DNA from: Brachybacterium tyrofermentans
GTDB lineage: Bacteria > Actinomycetota > Actinomycetes > Actinomycetales > Dermabacteraceae
NCBI RefSeq assembly: GCF_014897585.1
Contig: NZ_JABUXW010000003.1
Span: forward strand, 124,001-188,000
DNA: 64,000 nt
Direction: 5' to 3'
The notes beneath the pieces are model-generated. The model was not told the origin of the DNA and did not search any database. It saw only the letters and a program-made list of their open reading frames with translations. Each line of letters begins with the position of its first letter. Within the stretch, counting starts at the first letter, position 1. The translations under genes were made by a program, and so were the position numbers. Shown here one piece after another: positions 18,711 through 26,493 of this stretch.

Positions 18711-19442
18711 TCACGCCCCGTCGCCCTCGGCCTCCTGCTCACGGCGCGTCTCGGCCAACAAGGTGTTCATGTAGTCGTGGACGTCCTCGAAGCTCAGGCT
18801 GCGCTCGTCCCGACGCGGCGGGATGCCGCCCACGAAGGCGCCGCCGTGCCAGGACATGGAGTCGTCCGGCAGGCTCGGGTCGTCGTCACGCCACAGGTCG
18901 ATCGGGATCGCGTGGGCGGCGAGGTCGCGGGCGATCTCGTCGGCCTGGGCCGGGGGTCCGGAGCGCTGCAGCACGGAGACGAGCAGGGACTGCGCGGCCC
19001 AGGCGAGGGCGTCGCCACGGCTGTCCTCCCCCGGGTCCACGGACTCCTGGACCAGGGCGATGTAGCTCGCGGCGAGCTCGTCCGCCCCGTCCTCGTAGTG
19101 GTCCTTGGCGACCCTCAGCGCAACCTTCGGCACCAGATCGCGGGCCTCCCACAGCACGGCCGCGCCGACCAGGGCCATCCCCACCCCGGTCGGGAAGTCG
19201 GGGTCCAGGGCCATCGCGGTGGCGGGCGCCTTCCCGGCCCGACGGGCGTCGTCCGCCTCCAGGAAGTCGTGGACGGTGCGCGCGATCGCGGCGCGAGCAC
19301 GGTCATCGTCCCGCAGGGCGACCTCGGCCTCAGCCGGGTCGATGCCGAGCCGTCGCGCCACCTTCGTGAAGGGGAAATCTGCTCGGGCCAGGGCCGCATC
19401 CCGCGTGGGGCTCAGCGCGGTGGAGGTCTGCTCGTCGGTCAT
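18711..19442 (-). CDS. Unrecognised 243-residue soluble protein
   Basis: I do not recognise a family. The protein is acidic and predicted to be largely helical, without signal peptide, membrane segment or cysteine motif. Parts of note are an N-terminal helix that could be DNA- or protein-binding (FPFTKVARRLGIDPAEAEVA), a central hydrophobic run (FPTGVGMALVGAAVLWEARD), and a conserved-looking SMSWHGGAFVGGIPPRRDER near 195-215. Codon use matches its neighbours. A TAGCGT lies 6 nt before the ATG, which supports the start and a leaderless message. It lies downstream of rluD on the same strand with a 123-base gap, so it may be independent. Confidence 0.75.
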   Translation of the reverse strand: MTDEQTSTALSPTRDAALARADFPFTKVARRLGIDPAEAEVALRDDDRARAAIARTVHDFLEADDARRAGKAPATAMALDPDFPTGVGMALVGAAVLWEARDLVPKVALRVAKDHYEDGADELAASYIALVQESVDPGEDSRGDALAWAAQSLLVSVLQRSGPPAQADEIARDLAAHAIPIDLWRDDDPSLPDDSMSWHGGAFVGGIPPRRDERSLSFEDVHDYMNTLLAETRREQEAEGDGA

Positions 19443-19448
19443 GCCTCG

Positions 19449-19454
19449 ACGCTA
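19449..19454 (-). promoter_or_regulatory. -10-like hexamer for the 243-residue gene
   Basis: TAGCGT on the minus strand, 6 nt before the ATG at 19442, with no ribosome site in between. Confidence 0.4.
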
Positions 19455-19565
19455 CCCCGGCTCCGGCCCTCGCCCCGACGCAAGCGCGACCTCGAGCACG
19501 GCCACGCTCACGGTCACGACGGACCACGGGCACAGGCACGGGCACGACCGAGCACGTGCACGCGC

Positions 19566-20489
19566 TCAGGCGCGAAGGGCGTCGAGCGCGTCCTGCAGGT
19601 CCTGCGGGTACTGGGAGGTGTACGTGACGGAGCGACCCGTGGCCGGGTGCACGAAGGTCAGCTCCATCGCGTGCAGCCACTGCCGGATCAGCCCCACCTT
19701 CTGCGCGAGTCCCGGATCCGAGCCGTACTGCGGATCTCCCACCAGCGGGTGCTTCAGGGCTGCCATGTGCACGCGGATCTGGTGGGTGCGCCCCGTCTCC
19801 AGGCGCACCTTCAGCAGCGTCGCGCCGTGCAGGGCTTCGAGAGTCTCGTAGTGGGTGACGGAGTGCTTGCCGTCCTGAAGCACCGCGAACTTGTAGTCGT
19901 GGTTCGGGGACCGACCGATCGGCGCCTCGATGGTTCCCGCGGCCTGATCCGGTGTGCCCTGGCAGACGGCGTGGTAGATCTTGCCGACCTCCCGGGCGCG
20001 GAAGGCGTCCTTCAACGTGGTGTAGGCGCGCTCGGTGCGGGCCACGACCATCAGGCCGCTGGTTCCGACATCGAGGCGGCTCACGATCCCCTGCCGATCG
20101 GGGTCACCGCTGGTGCGGATACCCACGCCGGCCGCGGCCAGATGACCGAGCACGGTGGGCCCGGACCAGCCGGCGCTGGGGTGCGCGGCGACGCCGATGG
20201 GCTTGTCGACCACCACGATGTCCTCGTCCTGGTGGACGAGGCTCATGCCGTCGGCGATCTGCGGCCGCACCTGCGCGGCGGGCCGCTCGTCCGGGAGCTC
20301 CACATCGACCATCGAGCCGGGCTCGAGCCGGGTGGAGCGCGCCGGGACGCTGCCATCGACCAGGACCTGGCCTGCCATCACGAGGTCAGCGGCGCGGGTG
20401 CGGGACAGGCCCAGCATCCGGGAGATGCCGACGTCGACCCGTTCACCGGCCAGCCCGTCGGGGACCATGAGGGTGCGCGAGGAGCTCAC
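19566..20489 (-). CDS. rluD: 23S rRNA pseudouridine synthase, RluD family
   Basis: Converts uridines of large-subunit rRNA to pseudouridine, 307 residues. An S4 RNA-binding domain spans about 15-60. The catalytic loop reads GIVSRLDVGTSG with the nucleophilic Asp at residue 140. Most family members have His two places before that Asp, while this one has Ser (S138); the Asp and Arg are intact. The motif GRTHQIRVHMA near the C-terminus is typical. The start overlaps the lspA stop by 4 bases, the usual lspA-rluD pair of actinobacteria. Target sites of actinobacterial members are not certain. Confidence 0.93.
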   Translation of the reverse strand: MSSSRTLMVPDGLAGERVDVGISRMLGLSRTRAADLVMAGQVLVDGSVPARSTRLEPGSMVDVELPDERPAAQVRPQIADGMSLVHQDEDIVVVDKPIGVAAHPSAGWSGPTVLGHLAAAGVGIRTSGDPDRQGIVSRLDVGTSGLMVVARTERAYTTLKDAFRAREVGKIYHAVCQGTPDQAAGTIEAPIGRSPNHDYKFAVLQDGKHSVTHYETLEALHGATLLKVRLETGRTHQIRVHMAALKHPLVGDPQYGSDPGLAQKVGLIRQWLHAMELTFVHPATGRSVTYTSQYPQDLQDALDALRA

Positions 20490-21187
20490 CGGGTCTCCTC
20501 CGGGTGCTCGACGTCGTCGGCCCGAGCAGCGCCGCCGGCCCCAGCGGTGTCATCGGCCCGAGCAGCGTCGTCGGCCCCAGCGGCGTCGTCGGCCCCAGCA
20601 GTGTCGTCGGCCTCGGCGCGGGCGCGCTCCTCGGCCTCCACCTCGGCGGGATCCGCCGGAACTCCGATCACACCAAGCAGCACGACGAGGATCGCCCCTG
20701 CGACCACCGCCATGTCGGCCACGTTGAACACGGGCCAGTGGGGCAGCTCGAGGAAGTCGACGACCGCGCCGTGGAAGGGACCGGGAGGGCGCAGCAGGCG
20801 ATCGTGGATGTTGCCCAGGGCGCCGCCGAGGATCAGGCCCAGGGCGAGCGTATACCAGAGCGAGCGGACCGAGCGGACCGCGAAGACGAGCACGCCGATC
20901 ACGATCGCGATCTGCAATCCGGTCACCACGGGCGTGATCTCGGAGCCCATGCCCCAGGCCGCACCGGAGTTGTACAGCAGGGTCAGGTGCAGGATCTCGC
21001 CGAGGAACGGCTGGGGATCCAGCTCGGGCAGGTTCGCGACGGCCCAGTTCTTGGTGAGCTGGTCGACGACGGCCAGCAGCACGCCCACTGCTGCTATGCC
21101 GCCGAGGACCACACCCCGGCTCGGACGGCGACGAGCGCCGGACCCCAGGGGCCCGGCGCTCGTCGACGACTGATCAGCGTGGTTCAC
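20486..21187 (-). CDS. lspA: Lipoprotein signal peptidase II
   Basis: Membrane aspartyl protease that removes signal peptides from lipidated prolipoproteins such as the binding lipoprotein of the importer in this window. Four membrane helices lie between about 27 and 170. The catalytic aspartates are in GNIHDRL and FNVADM; the first motif usually reads GNxxDR and is intact. The total of 233 residues is long because of a hydrophilic C-terminal tail of about 55 residues made of Ala/Asp repeats (ADDTAG, ADDAAG and similar). It starts with a GTG that overlaps the divIVA stop by 4 bases. Confidence 0.94.
   Translation of the reverse strand: MNHADQSSTSAGPLGSGARRRPSRGVVLGGIAAVGVLLAVVDQLTKNWAVANLPELDPQPFLGEILHLTLLYNSGAAWGMGSEITPVVTGLQIAIVIGVLVFAVRSVRSLWYTLALGLILGGALGNIHDRLLRPPGPFHGAVVDFLELPHWPVFNVADMAVVAGAILVVLLGVIGVPADPAEVEAEERARAEADDTAGADDAAGADDAARADDTAGAGGAARADDVEHPEETR
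20519..20608 (-). repeat. Five 18 bp units at the 3' end of lspA
   Basis: Five consecutive 18 bp units of the form GGCCCCAGCGGCGTCGTC (20519, 20537, 20555, 20573, 20591). They keep the lspA frame and encode the six-residue Ala/Asp repeats of its tail. Confidence 0.85.
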
Positions 21188-21900
21188 AGACCGAAGTTCG
21201 CCTGCTTGTCCTGCGTCTCGCTCGTGTCGAGATCGCGGAGCTGGTTCTCGAGGTAGTTGCGCAGACGGTTGCGGTAGTCGCGCTCGAAGGTGCGCAGGCC
21301 CTCGATCGTCTTGTCGAGGTCCGCCTTCTTCGTCTCGAGCTCGGCCAGCGTGCTGCGGGACTTCTCCTCGGCCTCGCCGACGATGCGCTTGTGCTCGTCG
21401 TTGGCCTCGGTGATGAGGCGATCGCGCTCGTCCTCACCGTTCTTGACGTACTCGTCGTGCAGACGGTTCGCCAGGGCGATGATGCCAGCGGCGTCCGCGC
21501 CACCCGCGGCGGCGGGAGCGGCTGCGGCGGCAGCGGAGGACTGCTCGGCGGGGGCATCTGCCACGACGGTGTTCGCCGCCGTCGCGTCGAGATCCGACTC
21601 GTCCGTCGACGCGGCCGGGGCCTCGTCGGCCACGACATCGTCCGCCACGACGTCGTCCTCGACCGCAGGGGTCTCGGCAGACTCGGCGGCCACGGGGGCC
21701 GGCGCGGACTCGACCTCGGCGAGGCGGTTGTGCGCCTCCTCGAGCTCCTTGGTCAGTCGGTTGTTCTCGTCGATCAGCTCTTGCAGGCGCGGCAGGATGT
21801 CGTTATCGAGGTAGTTGTCCACCTCGTCCATGTCATAGCCCTCGGAGAACCGAACCGGCGTGAACCGCTTGGACAGCAGGTCATCGGGCATCAGAGCCAT
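21184..21900 (-). CDS. divIVA: DivIVA/Wag31 polar growth and septum-site protein
   Basis: Coiled-coil scaffold that binds curved membrane at poles and septa and directs cell wall growth in actinobacteria. It has 238 residues. The N-terminal lipid-binding domain contains RFTPVRFSEGYDMDEVDNYL, the family signature. A coiled coil follows (ENNRLTKELEEAHNRLAE). A long Ala/Asp/Val-rich linker (about 68-135) precedes a second coiled coil to the C-terminus. The split coiled coil with a low-complexity linker is usual for Wag31-type proteins. AAGGTGA lies 3 nt before the ATG. It follows yggT and sepF and overlaps lspA by 4 bases. Confidence 0.93.
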   Translation of the reverse strand: MALMPDDLLSKRFTPVRFSEGYDMDEVDNYLDNDILPRLQELIDENNRLTKELEEAHNRLAEVESAPAPVAAESAETPAVEDDVVADDVVADEAPAASTDESDLDATAANTVVADAPAEQSSAAAAAAPAAAGGADAAGIIALANRLHDEYVKNGEDERDRLITEANDEHKRIVGEAEEKSRSTLAELETKKADLDKTIEGLRTFERDYRNRLRNYLENQLRDLDTSETQDKQANFGL

Positions 21901-22031
21901 GGGTCACCTTCTCATCAGTCAGGGGTCGTCGTGCGCTTGACGCGCGGTTCCGTCAGCCTAGCGGATAGTGGGAGCCTGCCACGACTGCTGAGGAAAGCCG
22001 TGAGGGGGCCGCGAGGTCGCGGCGCGCCCCG

Positions 22032-22322
22032 TCAGCCCGCGAAAGCGGCCAGGACCGAGAGCAGGATCCACCCCACGACGAGCAGGATCATGAGGCTCAG
22101 ATCGAGCACGATCGAGCCCAGGCGCAAGGGCGGGATGAGGCGTCGCAGGCCCTTCACCGGAGGATCGGTCAGCGTGAACACGACCTCGAAGAGCACCAGG
22201 ACGATGCCCCGGGGGCGGAAGTCCCTCGCATAGGACTGGATCCACTCCAGGACCAGGCGCGCGATGAGCACGATCAGGTACAGCAGAACTGCGAGGTACA
22301 GCACTCCCGCGACAAGCTGCAT
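22032..22322 (-). CDS. yggT: YggT-family membrane protein
   Basis: Small integral membrane protein, 96 residues, with two hydrophobic blocks (about 5-25 and 68-93) flanking a loop with the family motif LTDPPVKGLRRLIPP. The family accompanies sepF and divIVA in Gram-positive division clusters and is thought to help envelope or division functions, but no reaction is assigned. It starts 8 bases after the sepF stop and is clearly in the same operon. Confidence 0.92.
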   Translation of the reverse strand: MQLVAGVLYLAVLLYLIVLIARLVLEWIQSYARDFRPRGIVLVLFEVVFTLTDPPVKGLRRLIPPLRLGSIVLDLSLMILLVVGWILLSVLAAFAG

Positions 22323-22330
22323 GAAGGCGC

Positions 22331-22819
22331 TCAGCTCTGGTTGTAGAAGCTGCCCTCGTCGGCAGAGGTATCTCCGTCGACCTGGACGAACTCCGGCGAG
22401 AGCAGGAACACCTTGGAGGTGACCCGCTCGATGCTGCCGCGCAGACCGAAGACGAGACCGGCGCAGAAGTCGACCATGCGCTTGGCATCGCCGTCCTGCA
22501 TGTCGGAGAGGTTCACGATGACGGGCACGCCGTCACGGTAGGACTCGCCGATCGCCTTCGCGTCGTTGTAGGAACGCGGATGGATGGTGGTGATGCGGTG
22601 CATCGACTCCTCCACTGCCGGGGCCATGGCCACAACATTCGAACGCTGGCGGATCGGGGTCACCTGAGCCTCCCGTTCGGGTGCGGGCTCGGCGCCTCGC
22701 TCGGTGCGGCGAGCCGGAGCGGCGGCCTCTTCCGGGCGCTGCCGCTCGTCCTCGTAGTATTCATCGTCGACCTCGTTGGCGAGGCCGAGAGCGACCATGG
22801 CGTTGCGCCAGTTACCCAT
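22331..22819 (-). CDS. sepF: SepF, membrane anchor of the Z ring
   Basis: Cytoplasmic protein that tethers FtsZ to the membrane; in actinobacteria, which lack FtsA, it is the main anchor. The start at the ATG at 22819 gives 162 residues beginning [16 protein letters not shown], the amphipathic membrane-binding helix of the family. GGGAGA lies 6 nt upstream. A disordered acidic/proline-rich linker (about 20-65) leads to the globular SepF domain ([18 protein letters not shown] to [13 protein letters not shown]). A longer frame begins 17 codons upstream but lacks a ribosome site. Confidence 0.95.
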   Translation of the reverse strand: MGNWRNAMVALGLANEVDDEYYEDERQRPEEAAAPARRTERGAEPAPEREAQVTPIRQRSNVVAMAPAVEESMHRITTIHPRSYNDAKAIGESYRDGVPVIVNLSDMQDGDAKRMVDFCAGLVFGLRGSIERVTSKVFLLSPEFVQVDGDTSADEGSFYNQS

Positions 22820-22999
22820 CGCAGATCTCCCAGTTTGTTGTTCACGCTGACCGGGGCTCCGGGGAAGCACGGGGAGTGCGTGGGAGCCCTGTGCCTCGAA
22901 AGTACCGCAGGGGTTTCCTCTGCCCAGGGAGGCCGTCGGCGTGTCGCCACCCGTGTCGCGCCCCGTGCCACCTCCTATGTCTCGCCTGTGCGGCGGCGG

Positions 23000-23734
23000 T
23001 CAGCGGCGGCGGATGACCCCGGCGAGCCGGCCTGTGCGGGACTCCCGCCGATAGGAGAAGAACTCCTCGCGCTCGAGGGTGCAGGGGTGATCCTCATCGA
23101 TCTCCGCCGCGGGGATGCCGGCGGCGGTCAGCACGCTGAGGGCGCCCGCACGCAGGTCGAGCGCAGGGGTTCCCCACCGTGTGACGGACCACGTGGCAGG
23201 CAGAGCGACCGAGGAGTCCGCGCGCATCTCCTCCGGGACCTCGTAGCAGCGCCCGCAGATCGACGGGCCGATGCTCGCGGAGATCTGCGCGGGAGCCGCT
23301 CCCAGCTCGGCCATCGCGGCGAGGGTGTTCTGGAGCACGCCGCCGAGCAGACCGGCTCGGCCGGCATGGGCGACGGCGATGACGCCCGCCTGCTCGTCGG
23401 ACAGCAGCACCGGGAGGCAGTCCGCGACCATGATCGCCAGCGCCACATCGCGACGACGTGTCACCAGTGCATCGGCGGTGAGCACGGGGACGGGGCCGGT
23501 CTCGGGCAGCACGTGGACGTCCGCGGAATGGACCTGATCCACGAACACCAGCGGGAGACCGATCTCGGCGGCGACGAGCGCCCGGTTGCGCTCGACGACG
23601 CCGTCGTCATCGCCGACGTGGCGTGCGAGGTTCAAGGTGGCGTAGTCGCCGGCCCCCACTCCCCCGGCACGCCCCGTGAACAGGGCACGGGCCCCGCGAA
23701 GTCGCGAGGCCCGTGCTGGGAGAGCTGATGTCAC
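23000..23734 (-). CDS. pgeF: Purine nucleoside phosphorylase/laccase-like protein, PgeF (YfiH) family
   Basis: Cu-oxidase_4 family protein of 244 residues. Members act on purine nucleosides, and the E. coli member edits peptidoglycan precursors that carry the wrong amino acid, which fits its place after ftsZ. The metal ligand set is present: His in VDQVHSADV, Cys in [10 protein letters not shown], His in [12 protein letters not shown]. The [11 protein letters not shown] segment is also typical. The GTG start overlaps the ftsZ stop by 4 bases. After it the usual yggS gene is absent and 180 bases lead to sepF. Confidence 0.92.
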   Translation of the reverse strand: MTSALPARASRLRGARALFTGRAGGVGAGDYATLNLARHVGDDDGVVERNRALVAAEIGLPLVFVDQVHSADVHVLPETGPVPVLTADALVTRRRDVALAIMVADCLPVLLSDEQAGVIAVAHAGRAGLLGGVLQNTLAAMAELGAAPAQISASIGPSICGRCYEVPEEMRADSSVALPATWSVTRWGTPALDLRAGALSVLTAAGIPAAEIDEDHPCTLEREEFFSYRRESRTGRLAGVIRRR

Positions 23735-25059
23735 TTGAGGAACGACGGCAGATCGAGGTCGTCATCGTCCGACGGCGGCTCCTCGATGCGCGGGGGGCGC
23801 ACCGGCTCCTGCTGCGGCGCGCGGGGCGCGGGCTGCGGCGGGAACTGCGACTGCTGCGGCGCGGCGTACTCCTGATCGGCCTCGGTGGACTCGAGCACCT
23901 CGGTCTCCGGATCGTCCGACCCCGGACGGGTCGGGGAGAAGGTCTGCTGCGGCAGGCCCCAGGCACCCGGGGCTGCGGCGGCACCGGAGCCCGACGGCGA
24001 ACGCTGCGACGTGGCGGCCGGACGCGGCTCCTGGGCGGCGCGCGGCGGCTGCACCGGCTCCTGGCGCGGGGCCGGACGCTGCTGCGGGGTGACGTCCTGA
24101 CGCTGGGCCGGGCCACCGCTCTCGAAGCCGGCGGCGATGACGGTCACGCGGACCTCGTCACCCAGGGCGTCGTCGATGACGGAGCCGAAGATGATGTTCG
24201 CGTCCGGGTGAGCGGCCTCCTGGACCAGACGAGCGGCCTCGGAGACCTCGTACAGGCCGAGGTCGCTGCCACCCTGGATGGAGAGCAGCACGCCGTAGGC
24301 GCCGTCGATCGATGCCTCGAGCAGCGGGCTGGAGACCGCGAGCTCGGCGGCCTGGAGGGCGCGGTCGTCGCCGCGCGCCGAGCCGATGCCCATCAGGGCG
24401 CTGCCGGCGCCCTGCATGACCGACTTCACGTCAGCGAAGTCGAGGTTGATCAGACCCGGCGTGGTGATCAGATCGGTGATGCCCTGGACACCGGACAGCA
24501 GCACCTGGTCGGCGCTCTTGAAGGCGTCGAGCATGGAGACCTGCTTGTCCGCGATGGACAGGAGGCGGTCGTTGGGGATCACGATGAGAGTGTCGACCTC
24601 GGCCTGCAGGCCGGCGATGCCGGAATCCGCCTGGGTGGAGCGGCGACGCCCCTCGAAGGTGAACGGGCGGGTGACGACACCGATGGTGAGCGCCCCGAGG
24701 CTGCGGGCGATCTTGGCGACGACGGGGGCGCCGCCGGTGCCGGTCCCGCCGCCCTCGCCGGCCGTCACGAAGACCATGTCGGCCCCGCGGAGGACCTCCT
24801 CGATCTCCTCGGCGTGGTCCTCGGCCGCGCGCTTGCCGACCTCGGGATCGGCGCCGGCGCCGAGACCGCGCGTGATCTCCTTGCCGACGTCGAGCTTGAC
24901 GTCCGCGTCCGACATGAGGAGCGCCTGGGCGTCGGTGTTGATCGCGATGAATTCGACGCCCTTGAGACCGGACTCGATCATGCGGTTGACAGCGTTGACA
25001 CCTCCGCCGCCGACGCCGACGACCTTGATGACTGCTAGGGAGATCTGGGTTCCGGCCAC
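23731..25059 (-). CDS. ftsZ: Cell division protein FtsZ
   Basis: Tubulin-like GTPase that polymerises into the cytokinetic ring, 442 residues. The N-terminal [11 protein letters not shown] (17-27) and the tubulin signature [10 protein letters not shown] (101-110) bind GTP. The T7 loop [11 protein letters not shown] supplies the catalytic residues to the next subunit. A disordered Pro/Gln-rich linker of about 110 residues ends in the conserved C-terminal peptide [10 protein letters not shown], which binds SepF and other partners. It is preceded by a 231-base gap after ftsQ, so it probably has its own promoter as well as readthrough, common for ftsZ. Confidence 0.97.
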   Translation of the reverse strand: MAGTQISLAVIKVVGVGGGGVNAVNRMIESGLKGVEFIAINTDAQALLMSDADVKLDVGKEITRGLGAGADPEVGKRAAEDHAEEIEEVLRGADMVFVTAGEGGGTGTGGAPVVAKIARSLGALTIGVVTRPFTFEGRRRSTQADSGIAGLQAEVDTLIVIPNDRLLSIADKQVSMLDAFKSADQVLLSGVQGITDLITTPGLINLDFADVKSVMQGAGSALMGIGSARGDDRALQAAELAVSSPLLEASIDGAYGVLLSIQGGSDLGLYEVSEAARLVQEAAHPDANIIFGSVIDDALGDEVRVTVIAAGFESGGPAQRQDVTPQQRPAPRQEPVQPPRAAQEPRPAATSQRSPSGSGAAAAPGAWGLPQQTFSPTRPGSDDPETEVLESTEADQEYAAPQQSQFPPQPAPRAPQQEPVRPPRIEEPPSDDDDLDLPSFLK

Positions 25060-25290
25060 GTTTGAGGTCCTTGCTCTTGTCGTTCACCTGCGAAGAGGGG
25101 CCTGCGTCGCGCCTGGTCACCGACTGCCGAAACTCTCAACCTCGACTCGAGGTTTGGAGTTCGGGGCACCTCTTCTTTCCTTTGACGCTAGGGAGGACTT
25201 CACTCCCACGCAAACACCACGGGTGCGTGTCGGGCGCGTGTCGGCCCCGAACCGTGGAAAGCCTCACCCTGCCCGGGCCGAACCGGCGGG
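25060..25290 (-). promoter_or_regulatory. Leader and likely promoter region of ftsZ
   Basis: A 231-base gap in an otherwise tight operon, between the ftsQ stop and the ftsZ start. FtsZ often has extra promoters here in actinobacteria. I see no unambiguous -10/-35 pair by eye. Confidence 0.4.
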
Positions 25291-26493
25291 TCAGCGCGTG
25301 ACGGGTGCGACCGGGGAGGAGACGTCGATCTCGGTGCCGGGCTGCTCGATCAGTGCCAGGACCACCTCGGCCTTGAGCGTCGAATCGGCGGCGTCCCCCC
25401 AGACGACGGTCTTCGTGCCGCCGTCTTCGAGGGCGAGGACCAGCTGGACATCGCTCGCGCTCGAGGCGGTCATCGTCTGGACGGAGCCGCGCAGGCTGTC
25501 CGGCATGCTCGCGAGGACCTCGCTGAGTGCGGTGGCGGCACCCTCCGGATCCGCGGATCCTCCGTCGACGGTCAGCGGGATGAGCTCGGCGCCCTCCCCT
25601 GCGTCGGCGGGCAGCTCTTGCCCGGAGCCGTCGATCACGGCGGAGGTCCCATCCGTCGTGGTGAGGACGGCGACCGGTTCCGACTCGGTGATCGTCACCG
25701 TGGCGCCGTCGGGCCAGGAGCGGTGCACCTCTGCGCTCTCGACCCCCGGCACCGCTTCGACGCGCTCGGCGATGTCCGTGGTGGGCAGGAGCAGGACGCT
25801 GTCGCCGAGGTCCTGATCCAGCACGGAGCGCACCTCGTCCTCCTGGACGTAGCCGAGGCCGGAGACCGAGACCTCCCGCAGCTGGAGGGCCGGCAGGAAG
25901 ATGGCGACGAGGACCGCCGCGACCAGGAGCACGACGAGACCTGATGCGCCGGCGATGATCGCCCGTCGGCGACGGCGCCAGGGCCGCCCGGCGACGATCT
26001 CCCGGAAGCGCCCCGCGGCCTGGACCACCCGGCCGCCGCCCCCGGTGCCGGGATCGGCTGCGGAAGTCTCGGCGGGCGCCTGCGGGCCCGGTCGACCGAC
26101 GGCGGCGCTCGAGGTGCGCGGCATGCGCGCGGCGGCGCGGGGCGCCGGGTTCGCGGATGCAGCGGAGGTGGCAGACGCAGCGGAGCTGGCCGAGGGAGCC
26201 GATGCAGCGGACGTGCCGGAGCGTGCCGATGACGCGGAACGCGTCGAGGATGCTGACGGCGCAGAGGCCGCGGAGGGTGCGGAGGGTTCGGAGGGTGCGG
26301 AGCGTGCCGAGCCGGCAGACCGTGCGGGGCGGGTCGACGGCGCGGGGCGCGCTGTGGCGCCGTCCCCCGGTGCGGGCGTGATCCCGTGACCCGAGCCCGG
26401 CCCCGCTCCCGGCGCCGGTCGTCGCGGGGTCTGTGCGGTGCTGGGCCGCCGTGCGGTGGTGCGGGGGCGTGGCACCGAGGGACGCCGTGCCAT
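25291..26493 (-). CDS. ftsQ: Cell division protein FtsQ/DivIB
   Basis: Bitopic membrane protein that links the early and late division machinery. It has 400 residues, much longer than the usual 250-300, because of a cytoplasmic N-terminus of about 175 residues. That part is almost wholly Ala, Ser, Pro, Arg and Thr, from imperfect short DNA repeats. A run of arginines (172-177) precedes the single membrane helix (about 178-200). The POTRA domain (LREVSVSGLGYVQEDEVRSVL) and the FtsQ domain follow outside the cell. Its ATG shares one base with the murC stop. Confidence 0.93.
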   Translation of the reverse strand: MARRPSVPRPRTTARRPSTAQTPRRPAPGAGPGSGHGITPAPGDGATARPAPSTRPARSAGSARSAPSEPSAPSAASAPSASSTRSASSARSGTSAASAPSASSAASATSAASANPAPRAAARMPRTSSAAVGRPGPQAPAETSAADPGTGGGGRVVQAAGRFREIVAGRPWRRRRRAIIAGASGLVVLLVAAVLVAIFLPALQLREVSVSGLGYVQEDEVRSVLDQDLGDSVLLLPTTDIAERVEAVPGVESAEVHRSWPDGATVTITESEPVAVLTTTDGTSAVIDGSGQELPADAGEGAELIPLTVDGGSADPEGAATALSEVLASMPDSLRGSVQTMTASSASDVQLVLALEDGGTKTVVWGDAADSTLKAEVVLALIEQPGTEIDVSSPVAPVTR

